A stretch of 64,000 nt of DNA from an uncultured Acidimicrobiaceae bacterium (GTDB lineage Bacteria > Actinomycetota > Acidimicrobiia > Acidimicrobiales > Ilumatobacteraceae): NCBI GenBank assembly GCA_903919455.1, contig CAIXIJ010000045.1:48859-112858 (forward strand), given 5' to 3'. Positions 43,267 to 51,014 of this stretch are shown one piece after another. A program made the position numbers and the translations under genes. The first letter of the stretch is position 1. Each line of letters starts with the position of its first letter. The notes under the pieces were generated by a model, which was not told the origin of the DNA, did no database searches, and worked only from the letters and a program-made list of their open reading frames with translations.

Positions 43267-43623
43267 ATGCTGGCACCCACGCTCACGGCCCATACCGATC
43301 TGCATCGTCACCACGTCGCAGTTGCGGTCGCAGGGCCCCTCACCACCGACGACCACGCGGCCGCGCTCCAGGCAGCGTGCCTTCCGTTGCCCCGCACCTA
43401 CGGCTTGATCGTGAATCTCAGCGGGCTCACCGTCGTCACCGAAGCAGGACTGCGCGGGCTGCGCCAACTGGCGCAGGCAACGAATGCTGCCGGCCACAGC
43501 ATTGCGTTCGTGTGCAGCGAACTGATCATGCGGGCCGAGCTGGTGCTGGCCGACCTCGACACGCTTGCCCCCGTGTTGCAGGCCGACGAACAAGCCTTCG
43601 CGATCGTGGGCTACGCCGCCTGA
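43267..43623 (+). CDS. STAS-domain protein (anti-sigma antagonist-like)
   Basis: A 118-residue protein. The ATG at 43267 follows a strong GGAGGT. The sequence fits a STAS fold (VAVAVAGPLTTDD, then IVNLSGLTVVTEAGLRGLRQ), but the phosphorylatable Ser of SpoIIAA-type DSSG motifs is replaced by TVVTEAG, where a Thr could serve. It may sense or relay a signal for the adjacent histidine kinase, whose gene starts 37 bp downstream. Confidence 0.7.
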   Translation: MLAPTLTAHTDLHRHHVAVAVAGPLTTDDHAAALQAACLPLPRTYGLIVNLSGLTVVTEAGLRGLRQLAQATNAAGHSIAFVCSELIMRAELVLADLDTLAPVLQADEQAFAIVGYAA

Positions 43624-43660
43624 TCGCAGGCACCCCTCTCCATCGGCAACACTGGAGCCT

Positions 43661-45022
43661 ATGAACACGACGCGTCGCCGCACGTTGCGCCTGCGTACGC
43701 GCGTCACCCTGTTCTTCTCCCTCACTGCCTTGGTGGCCAGCATCGGGCTCGCGGTAGTCACCTACGCGGTGAGTCGATCGTTCCTCATCGACCAGCGACA
43801 ACAGACCGCGCAGACGCAGGCGTTCGCCAACGCCAAGACGGTGCGCGACCAACTGCTCATCGACCAGAAGTTCGATGTGCTGGATCTGCGTACCGAGAGC
43901 GGCGGCTTCCCCGTTCTGGTGCTCGACGGCGAGCAGTTTCCGCTGAACGCGAGCTATCCGCTGGAAGCCTTTCCGTTGGAACTGCGCACTGCAGTGAGCC
44001 AGGGCGAGACCGCCCAGCAGCGGTTCGAGTACCTCGGCGATCCCTACGTGGCGGTTGGGGTGAACATGCCGTCGGTGAATGCGCAGTACCTCGAGGCATT
44101 TCCGATGCAGAGCACTCAACGCACCCTGCGGGCCATTTCCACCGCACTGCTCATCGGTTCGTTGGTCACCATGCTGCTCGCCGGTGTGCTCGGCTGGTGG
44201 GCCAGTCGCCGACTCCTGCGCCCCATCTCGCGCGTGTCGGCCGCAGCAGGCGAAATCGCGGCAGGCGGTCTCGACACGCGCATGCCGCCCGAAGACGACC
44301 CCGACCTCGACCGTTTGGCGCGGTCGTTCAACGGGATGGCCGACGCAGTGCAGACCCGCCTCGAGCGTGAGGCTCGATTCGCAAGCGACGTGAGCCACGA
44401 GCTTCGTTCGCCGATCACTGCGCTCACCGCGGCCGTAGAAGTACTCGATGGGCGACGAGACGACCTTCCCGACCGTACCCAGCAGGCTCTCGACGTGGTG
44501 GTGAGCCAGGTACGCCGCTTCGACCACATGGTGATGGACCTGTTGGAGCTGTCGCGCATCGACGCCGGTTCCACGGAACTGCATCGCGAGGAAGTGGAAA
44601 TCCGCGAGCTGATTCCTCGCATTGCTCAGCGCTACGGCTTCGGCGAGGTGCCCATCGACATCGACGCCGATATCGCCACCGTGGTTCGCCTCGACAAGCT
44701 TCGTTTCGAACGCATCCTCGCCAACCTGCTGGAGAACGCTCGCGAACACGGCGGAGGCCCCGTGCGGGTATCGCTGCAACTTGCTGGCACCACCGCGATG
44801 GAGTTGAGCGTGGACGACGCCGGGCCAGGCGTGGCTCGCGGCGAGCGGTCGCGCATCTTCGAACGCTTCGCCCGCGGCAGTGCCGCCCGCCACCGAGTGG
44901 GCACCGGCCTCGGTCTTGCGCTCGTGGCCGAGCACGCTCACGCCCACGGCGGCGAAGCCTGGGTGGAAGACCGCCCTGGCGGCGGCGCCCGCTTCAAAGT
45001 GACCCTGACGGAGGTGGCGTGA
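43661..45022 (+). CDS. Sensor histidine kinase (HAMP-HisKA-HATPase)
   Basis: The 453-residue kinase has a first membrane helix at about 15-38, an extracytoplasmic region, a second helix at about 158-180, a HAMP domain, the HisKA box FASDVSHELRSPIT (His246) and the ATPase boxes LLENAREHGGG, VDDAGPGV and GTGLGLALVAEHA. It should phosphorylate the response regulator encoded at 42382. Its stop overlaps the start of the GerMN lipoprotein gene, as in mtrB-lpqB. Confidence 0.92.
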   Translation: MNTTRRRTLRLRTRVTLFFSLTALVASIGLAVVTYAVSRSFLIDQRQQTAQTQAFANAKTVRDQLLIDQKFDVLDLRTESGGFPVLVLDGEQFPLNASYPLEAFPLELRTAVSQGETAQQRFEYLGDPYVAVGVNMPSVNAQYLEAFPMQSTQRTLRAISTALLIGSLVTMLLAGVLGWWASRRLLRPISRVSAAAGEIAAGGLDTRMPPEDDPDLDRLARSFNGMADAVQTRLEREARFASDVSHELRSPITALTAAVEVLDGRRDDLPDRTQQALDVVVSQVRRFDHMVMDLLELSRIDAGSTELHREEVEIRELIPRIAQRYGFGEVPIDIDADIATVVRLDKLRFERILANLLENAREHGGGPVRVSLQLAGTTAMELSVDDAGPGVARGERSRIFERFARGSAARHRVGTGLGLALVAEHAHAHGGEAWVEDRPGGGARFKVTLTEVA

Positions 45023-45684
45023 TGCGAGTACGCGTGATGATCCTGCTGGCGCTGCTGGGCAGTCTGAGCGCAGCGTGCAGCGTGGTCGGTGATGGCAAGG
45101 TGAACCCCGTGTCGCCCCCATTCGGCCTCGACGACACCGTCGTCTCCAGCACCGAGGCACCCAGCACCACGGCCCTCGCAACCACCACCATCGTTCCTGA
45201 GCCCAGTACGACGATCATTCCCACGGAACCGGTGCGGCAGTACTACATCTCGGGTGCGCAACTGCTGTTCGTCACCACCCCACTGCCAGCGGGCGCTGGT
45301 CTCACCCAGATCATGGCCGCGCTGCAGGCTGGGCCCGAACCGTTGGGGGCGCTCGCAGTCGGCCTTCGCAGCGCAGTGCCCGGGCCACAGGATGGCGACA
45401 TCATCGTCACCGACAACCGCGCCGGTATCGCATTGGTGACATTGCCCGCGAACTTCTTCGACAAGGTGCCGGTGACGGATCAACGGCTTGCCACAGCCCA
45501 GATCGTGCTCACTCTCACTGATAGTCGCGGCATCGGTCAGGTGCAGTTCGACCAGGCTGTGCCGAAGCCCTCGGGGGCACTCGCGCCAGCCGGCAAGCCC
45601 CTGACGCACGCCGACTATGCCTCGATGCTCAACGCTCCCTCCAGCAGCACCAGCACGAGCAGCACCAGCAGCACGGGGCCCTGA
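45022..45684 (+). CDS. Lipoprotein with GerMN domain (LpqB-like N-terminal part)
   Basis: A 220-residue protein with a lipobox ending at Cys19 (GSLSAACS), a Thr/Ser/Pro-rich linker (about 38-70) and a GerMN domain (QYYISGAQLLFVTTPLP, LALVTLP-type core, QIVLTLTDSRGIGQVQF), ending in a Ser/Thr-rich tail. In actinobacteria LpqB, which has GerMN plus a propeller, works with the MtrAB system. Here the propeller is missing. Start at ATG 45022; GTG 45019 is an alternative. Confidence 0.82.
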   Translation: MRVRVMILLALLGSLSAACSVVGDGKVNPVSPPFGLDDTVVSSTEAPSTTALATTTIVPEPSTTIIPTEPVRQYYISGAQLLFVTTPLPAGAGLTQIMAALQAGPEPLGALAVGLRSAVPGPQDGDIIVTDNRAGIALVTLPANFFDKVPVTDQRLATAQIVLTLTDSRGIGQVQFDQAVPKPSGALAPAGKPLTHADYASMLNAPSSSTSTSSTSSTGP

Positions 45685-45710
45685 ACACCGCCGATAGGGT
45701 TCACGTTCTC

Positions 45711-46550
45711 ATGCGCAGCGGATTCGTCACCCTCGTCGGTCGCCCCAATGTGGGCAAGAGCACGCTGGTGAACGCAATGTGCGGCCACAAGGTGAGCATC
45801 GTCAGCGACAAGCCGCAGACCACTCGCACGCGTGTGATGGGCGTGCACACCACTGCCGACGCCCAGTTGGTGTTCGTCGACACGCCCGGCCTCCACAAGC
45901 CCGTCACTGCGCTCGGCCAGCGTGTCAATGCGACGGCACTCGACAGCGTGAACGACGTGGACGTGGTGTGCCTCGTCATCGACGCCACCAAGCCGTTCGG
46001 CAAGGGCGACCAATGGGTTGCCAGCCACCTCGATCTGCCCAACGCCCTCCTTATTCTCAACAAGATCGATGCGGTGAAGGACAACGAGGTGATGCGTCAG
46101 CTCACCATGGCCTCCGAGCTCGGCGCCGCGGAGTACTTCCCGGTGTCGGCGAAGAGCGGCAAGGGCATCCCCGAGCTGCTGGCGTTCCTGTCGGCCAAGC
46201 TGCCCGAAGGTCCGATGTACTTTCCCGAGGAGACGGTCAGCGATCAGCCCGAAGAGCTGTGGGTTGCCGAGCTCGTGCGCGAACAGTTGCTCGCCGTCAC
46301 CCGCGACGAGCTGCCGTACAGCATCGCCACGCGGGTCACCGAGTGGGAGTGGCCCCGCATCCGCGTGGAGATCATCGTCGAGCGCGACAGCCAGAAGGGC
46401 ATGGTCATCGGGAAGGGCGGCTCGGTGCTGAAGGAAGTCGGCAAGCTGGCGCGAGCACAGCTGCCCGAGGGCGCCTTCCTGGAGCTATTCGTGAAGGTCG
46501 ACAAGGACTGGCAGCGCAAGCCCGACCGCGTGCAACGCCTGGGCTACTGA
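45711..46550 (+). CDS. era: GTPase Era
   Basis: A 279-residue GTPase with G1 GRPNVGKST (10-18), G2 PQTTRTR, G3 DTPG (57-60), G4 NKID (117-120) and a C-terminal KH domain (GMVIGKGGSVLKEVGKLAR). Era binds 16S rRNA and helps 30S assembly. It converges on an acyl-CoA synthetase gene. Confidence 0.96.
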   Translation: MRSGFVTLVGRPNVGKSTLVNAMCGHKVSIVSDKPQTTRTRVMGVHTTADAQLVFVDTPGLHKPVTALGQRVNATALDSVNDVDVVCLVIDATKPFGKGDQWVASHLDLPNALLILNKIDAVKDNEVMRQLTMASELGAAEYFPVSAKSGKGIPELLAFLSAKLPEGPMYFPEETVSDQPEELWVAELVREQLLAVTRDELPYSIATRVTEWEWPRIRVEIIVERDSQKGMVIGKGGSVLKEVGKLARAQLPEGAFLELFVKVDKDWQRKPDRVQRLGY

Positions 46551-46564
46551 CTCACCTTGCTGGC

Positions 46565-48130
46565 TCACACCTTGCTGTCGCGGCCGGCCCAGAATGGCGC
46601 CCGCAGTTCGCGCTTGAGCACCTTGCCGCTGCCAGTCTTGGGTAGCTCGTCCATGAAGGTCACGCTCCGCGGCACCTTGTAACTGGCCAGGTGCTCACGC
46701 GCGAAGGCCATCACGTCGTCGGCGGTCATCGAGCCGCCTTCGCGCACCACGACCACCGCATGCACGGTCTCGCCCCACTCTTCGCTGGGCGTGCCAAACA
46801 CCGCCACCTCCAGCACATCGGGATGATGCTCGAGCGACGCTTCGATCTCGGCCGGGTAGATGTTCATGCCGCCGCTGATGATCATGTCCTTCTTACGGTC
46901 GCAGATGTAGATGTAGCCCTCGTCGTCGCGGTAGGCGATGTCGCCGACGGTCTGGTAGCCGTGCTTGTTGTCGGCCATGAACTTGTCGTGCTGCTTGTAG
47001 TAGTCGGCGAACACGCTGGGGCTCTTCACGAACAACTCACCGGTGTGTTCCGGGCCGGTGCCGGTGACCTCGTTGCCGTCGTCGTCGAACAGCTTGATCT
47101 CCACCATCGGCGACGGCTTGCCGCACGAACCCGGCTTGCGCAACTGGTCCTCCGGACGCAGCACGCAGTTCACGCCGAGTTCGGTACTGCCGTACACCTC
47201 GAACAGGCTGTCACCCGGGAAGTAGGCGAGGTACATCTGCTTCAACGCGAAGCTCCACGGCGCCGCGTTGGCGATCATCCGCTTGATCGACGACACGTCG
47301 TACTGCGCCTTCACGTCGTCGGGCAGATTGCAGATCATCCGGATCGGAGTGGGCGCACTGAAGGTGGACGTGACGCGGTACTTCTGCACCAGTCGCAGCC
47401 AGTCCTCCGGCTTGAACTTGCGCTGCAACACGATGGTCTGGCCCAGCGCCAGTGCGATGGCCATGAAGCCGCCGGGTCCCGAGTGATACAGCGGGCCGGT
47501 GGGGATGTACACGTCGTCGGGCACGTAGCCGATGTGCGCCATCAGCGCCGCGCTCTGAGCGGCGCCCTGCGTGCCGCGGCGCAGTGCTCCCTTCGGCTTG
47601 CCGGTGGTGCCGCTCGTGTAGATCATCGTCGAGCCGGCCTCGATGGCCGCGGGAATCTCGGGCTCACCTGTCGATGCCGCATCCATCAGCGGGTCGATAG
47701 CGGTCATGCCATCCGGCACACCGTCGTCGCCGTCGAACACGAGGTACTCCTGCACCTTCGGCAGTTGGTCGCGGATGCGGGCGAACATCGGTGCGAACTC
47801 GGCGTCGACATAGACGATGGTGGCGTCGCAGTGGTCGGTGACGTAGGCCGCTTCCTCGTCGCTGAGGCGGTAGTTCAGCGGCACGGCGGTCACGCCCAGC
47901 TTGCGGGCTGCGTTGATCATCACCACGAGCCCGATGGAGTTCTGGCCGCACCACACCACCTTGCTGTCGCCAGGCACCACGCCCATTCCGAGCAGCACAT
48001 TGGCCAGTTGATTGGCCCGCGCGTTCAACTCCGAGTACGAGAGTTGACGCACCGTGCCATCCGGCCGATCGTCGACCACCGCCAGCTTGTTCGGCTGGGT
48101 GATCGAGTGGGCGGTGAGGAAGTCGGCCAT
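46565..48130 (-). CDS. Acyl-CoA synthetase (AMP-dependent ligase)
   Basis: The 521-residue ANL-family ligase shows the P-loop-like TMIYTSGTTGKPKGA, VYGSTELG, the GDIAYRDDEGYIYICDRKKD hinge and the C-terminal catalytic Lys in PKTGSGKVLKR. It activates a carboxylate with ATP and CoA; fatty or aromatic acids are possible. The ATG at 48130 (MADFLTAHS) fits the family; a frame from 48265 would overlap the divergent MaoC gene start and add 45 unrelated residues. Confidence 0.9.
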   Translation of the reverse strand: MADFLTAHSITQPNKLAVVDDRPDGTVRQLSYSELNARANQLANVLLGMGVVPGDSKVVWCGQNSIGLVVMINAARKLGVTAVPLNYRLSDEEAAYVTDHCDATIVYVDAEFAPMFARIRDQLPKVQEYLVFDGDDGVPDGMTAIDPLMDAASTGEPEIPAAIEAGSTMIYTSGTTGKPKGALRRGTQGAAQSAALMAHIGYVPDDVYIPTGPLYHSGPGGFMAIALALGQTIVLQRKFKPEDWLRLVQKYRVTSTFSAPTPIRMICNLPDDVKAQYDVSSIKRMIANAAPWSFALKQMYLAYFPGDSLFEVYGSTELGVNCVLRPEDQLRKPGSCGKPSPMVEIKLFDDDGNEVTGTGPEHTGELFVKSPSVFADYYKQHDKFMADNKHGYQTVGDIAYRDDEGYIYICDRKKDMIISGGMNIYPAEIEASLEHHPDVLEVAVFGTPSEEWGETVHAVVVVREGGSMTADDVMAFAREHLASYKVPRSVTFMDELPKTGSGKVLKRELRAPFWAGRDSKV

Positions 48131-48263
48131 GAGCGCGCTCCTTGCAAGTCGGGCAGTGTTCTTCGCGAGTCGTAGCGGCAACAACGCAGCCCGAACGAGC
48201 CGATCCCCCGGTGTGTCCCCCACGGCTTCACCGTAGAGCATCAGAAGGTGCCATGCTTGCGCC

Positions 48264-48725
48264 ATGGCACCTCGCATCATCAACGGCACCGCAGAAATGA
48301 AGTCCCTCGTCGGCGAGCACCTCGGTCACTCGCCCTGGATGGAGATCACTCAGGAGCGCGTGAACCTCTTCGCCGACGCCACGGGTGACCACCAGTGGAT
48401 TCACATCGACGCCGAGCGAGCAAAGAAGGAGAGCCCGTTCGGTGGCCCCATCGCTCACGGCTATCTCACGCTGTCGTTGGCCCCGGTGCTGCTCCCACAG
48501 GTGGTCATCTCCACCGGCTTCAAGATGGGCGTGAACTACGGCTGCAACAAGGTGCGGTTCATGTCGCCCGTCCCCGTGGGTGCCAACCTGCGCCTCGGCG
48601 TGAAGCTGCTCGGTGTCGACGACATTCCCGGCGGCATCCAGAGCACATACGAACTCACCTTCGAGACCGAAGGCGCTGCCAAGCCCAGCTGCGTCGCCGA
48701 GGTCATCTTCCGCAGCTACGAGTGA
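48264..48725 (+). CDS. MaoC-like enoyl-CoA hydratase / acyl dehydratase
   Basis: A 153-residue hot-dog protein with the hydratase motif FADATGDHQWIHID (catalytic Asp-x4-His) and PIAHGYLTLSL. It resembles NodN/MaoC-type (R)-specific enoyl-CoA hydratases. Divergent from the acyl-CoA synthetase gene across 133 bp, so both may act in the same acyl-CoA pathway. Confidence 0.88.
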   Translation: MAPRIINGTAEMKSLVGEHLGHSPWMEITQERVNLFADATGDHQWIHIDAERAKKESPFGGPIAHGYLTLSLAPVLLPQVVISTGFKMGVNYGCNKVRFMSPVPVGANLRLGVKLLGVDDIPGGIQSTYELTFETEGAAKPSCVAEVIFRSYE

Positions 48726-48726
48726 C

Positions 48727-49593
48727 GTGATCACCCCCACCCTCCATGTGGGCTGCCCGATGTGGGCGCAGCGCGCTTGGGTGGGGAAGCATCTGCCCGC
48801 CGACACGCCGTCGGGCCAAGAGTTGTATGCCTACAGCCGCCTCCTCAATGCCGTAGAGGGCAACACGACGTTCTATGCGTTGCCCCCGGAACACACCGTG
48901 CAGCGGTGGGCAGCGCAGGCCGAGCCCGACTTCCGGTTCGTGTTCAAGGTGCCGCGCAGCATCACCCACGAACAGCGACTGCGCGACGTCGATGGCGAGT
49001 TGTCGGCATTCGTGAAGCTGATGCTGCCGCTCGGCAACCTCGTGGGCGGGCTCACGCTGCAGTTGCCGCCGTCGTTCGGGCCGCGCGACCTTTCGGCGCT
49101 CGACACGGTGCTGCTGAAGGCACCGCAGGTGTGGCGCTGGAGCGTTGAGGTGCGCCACCCCGATTTCTTCGGCGGCGAGGGCCGGCGAGCACTCGACCGC
49201 GTGTTGATGCGGCACGGCGCAGAACGAGTGGTGCTCGACACGGTCTCGCTGTTCCACCGCACACCCACCACCAACGATGGGCACGAGGAATGGCGCACCA
49301 AGCCGCGAGTTCCGCTGCTCGACGACGCGCTCACCGACCGGCCGATCGTGCGCTTCATCGGCAGCGACCATGCCGACATCACCGACAGCGGCCTTCAGCG
49401 CTGGCAGATCCGCATCGCCGAATGGCTCGACGAGGGCCGCACCCCCACGCTGTTCGTGCACACCCCCGACAACATGCGCAGCCCGGTGCTGGCCCGCGGG
49501 TTCCACGATGCGATGCGCGAGATGGTGGAGGGGTTGGCGCCACTGCCGGAGCCGCTACCGGTCACTGGCCCCGAGCAGATCGCGTTGTTCTGA
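48727..49593 (+). CDS. DUF72 family protein
   Basis: The 288-residue TIM-barrel protein has the DUF72 (YecE) pattern: VGCPMWAQRAWVGK, the LLNAVEGNTTFYALP strand with conserved Glu, FRFVFKVPRSITH, LTLQLPPSF, EVRHPDFF and the C-terminal FVHTPDN. Function unknown in all members. GTG start at 48727, one base after the MaoC-like gene stop, so they form a unit. Confidence 0.85.
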   Translation: MITPTLHVGCPMWAQRAWVGKHLPADTPSGQELYAYSRLLNAVEGNTTFYALPPEHTVQRWAAQAEPDFRFVFKVPRSITHEQRLRDVDGELSAFVKLMLPLGNLVGGLTLQLPPSFGPRDLSALDTVLLKAPQVWRWSVEVRHPDFFGGEGRRALDRVLMRHGAERVVLDTVSLFHRTPTTNDGHEEWRTKPRVPLLDDALTDRPIVRFIGSDHADITDSGLQRWQIRIAEWLDEGRTPTLFVHTPDNMRSPVLARGFHDAMREMVEGLAPLPEPLPVTGPEQIALF

Positions 49594-49597
49594 CCAC

Positions 49598-49873
49598 TCA
49601 GCGACGGCGAGAGCGCCGAGGGCGCCACAGGCCGATAAGGAGCAGCAAGGTACCCACGATGGCCCCGGTGATGCCGAGCGACGTGCCGCCGATGAAACCC
49701 ACTACCGACAGGCCGTAGGCGCCGAGGCCACCGAGCACGCACACGATGCGGGCGACAAGCACTGCCGTCGACATAGCCGCACTGCGGAGCCTGTGGAGCC
49801 TGTGGCGCGGCGGGGCTGGCAGGTCGATACGGCCGTCCATCCAGGAGGGCTTCGGAGCGCGGCGCCAGGCCAT
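49598..49873 (-). CDS. Small membrane protein
   Basis: A 91-residue protein (or 58 if translation begins at the inner ATG, 49774). It has two hydrophobic helices (STAVLVARIVCVLGGLGAYG and GITGAIVGTLLLLIGLW) separated by a Gly-rich turn and an Arg-rich tail (RPRRSRRR). The N-terminal Arg/Pro-rich part would be cytoplasmic. I recognise no family. It is divergent from the DUF222 gene at 49933. Confidence 0.5.
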   Translation of the reverse strand: MAWRRAPKPSWMDGRIDLPAPPRHRLHRLRSAAMSTAVLVARIVCVLGGLGAYGLSVVGFIGGTSLGITGAIVGTLLLLIGLWRPRRSRRR

Positions 49874-49896
49874 GGCCCCATCATGCCCGCTGCGGA

Positions 49897-49932
49897 GGAA
49901 ACCCTGTCACACCCCTTGCGTAGCGTCGGGGC
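49897..49932 (+). promoter_or_regulatory. Conserved 36-bp element abutting a DUF222 start codon (copy B)
   Basis: Matches 1404-1439 at 30 of 36 positions and, like it, ends exactly at the ATG of a DUF222 gene. The genes themselves differ far more, so the element appears conserved for regulation. Confidence 0.6.
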
Positions 49933-51003
49933 ATGGACCTGCAGGCGTTGCGTGAACTCATCGAGGCGAACCCGCTCGCCGATATCGATGCATGTCGCAC
50001 CGAACTCGCTGCGGTCCGCACCATGCGAGGCTTGCTCGATGCACGAGAGATGAAGGTATGCGCCCGGCTCGACGAACTGGCTGGCGAGCGACCGTCGATC
50101 TTCCCGGAAGATGAAGTCGCACGCGCGTCGAAGACGTCGCAGAGCAAAGCCAGTCGGGTGCGCGACCGCAAGAAGGCCGCCGACGACGTCCCCGAGTTGG
50201 GTGCCGCGTTGGCAGCTGGCGCCACCACAGGCGACCGGTTGGAACAGGTGGCCCGGGCGATGGCCGGCCTCTCCCATGCAGAACGCTTGCGGTTCGCGGC
50301 CCGCGGTGCCGAACTGGCGAGGGTTGCTGTTTCGGGGTCGGATCGCGAGTTCCGACAACTCCTCGACGCCGTGCTCCGCCACGCCCGTGCCGACGACGGG
50401 CTGGCCCGTCTGGCACGACAACGGCGCGACACCCGGCTGCGATGGTGGACCGACGCCGACGGCATGTGGTGCCTCAACGGCCGCTTCGACCCCGTCAACG
50501 GCGCGCTGCTCGAAGGCCGCCTGCGGAACACCCGCGACGCGCTGTTCCACGACAACACGCCGGACGACTGCCCCGACGACCCCCTCGAGAAACAAGCGTT
50601 CCTCGCCGCCCACGCACTGCTCGCCCTGTCCGAGGGGCGCGGTGCATCGGGGACTCCGGATGTCACGGTGCTGATCGACGAGAAGACTCTGTGCGAAGGC
50701 CAGGTCCATGAAGGCTCCGTCGTCGATACCGGGCTCGGCAAGTTCGGACTACCGATCGAAACCATCCGACGATGGGCCTGCATCGGATCCATCACACCCG
50801 CCGTCATCGGAGCCGACGGAGTGCGACTGTTCCTCGGCCGCGAAACACGATGAGCGAACCGGGCACAACGACGAGCACTCCGCGTGCTCTACCGAACCTG
50901 CGCCATGTGCGACACACCATTCGAGCACTGCCACATCCACCACGTCGCCTGGTACACCCTCCAACACGGGCCAACCGACATCGACAACCTCGTGTACCGC
51001 TAA
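49933..51003 (+). pseudogene. 5' part of a DUF222-HNH gene, disrupted by an integrated element and an in-frame TGA
   Basis: Codons 1-306 encode a normal DUF222 region (MDLQALRELIEANPLADID onward, GRFDPVNGALLEGRL, LIDEKTL). A TGA at 50851-50853 stops the frame, yet the same frame continues past it with ANRAQRRALRVLYRTCAMC, HCHIHHVAWYTLQHGPTD and DIDNLV, which is the first half of an HNH domain. From 50991 the sequence is element DNA and a TAA follows at 51001. The missing 3' half is at 63860-64000. Joining the two at CAACCT restores the frame and the HNH motif LLPLCNRHHHLAHEGGW. Confidence 0.92.
50985..50990. other. attL core of the integrated element
   Basis: CAACCT here is repeated at 63860-63865. 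To its left is DUF222 coding sequence, to its right element DNA leading to the integrase. The short identity is what large serine integrases leave. The exact crossover dinucleotide is not provable from one sequence. Confidence 0.8.
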
Positions 51004-51014
51004 TGTGTACACAT
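51003..51014. promoter_or_regulatory. Perfect palindrome overlapping the integrase start codon
   Basis: ATGTGTACACAT is a perfect 12-bp palindrome; its last two bases belong to the integrase ATG and it lies 13 bp from the attL core. It could be an operator for integrase autoregulation or part of the attP arm. Confidence 0.55.

Noticed and set aside
46551..46575. Direct CACCTTGCTG repeats between era and the acyl-CoA synthetase gene
   Set aside because: Short, overlapping a stop codon, no hairpin; probably chance.
48130..48265. Longer start for the acyl-CoA synthetase
   Set aside because: The extension lacks similarity to ANL enzymes and its start codon would overlap the divergent MaoC start.
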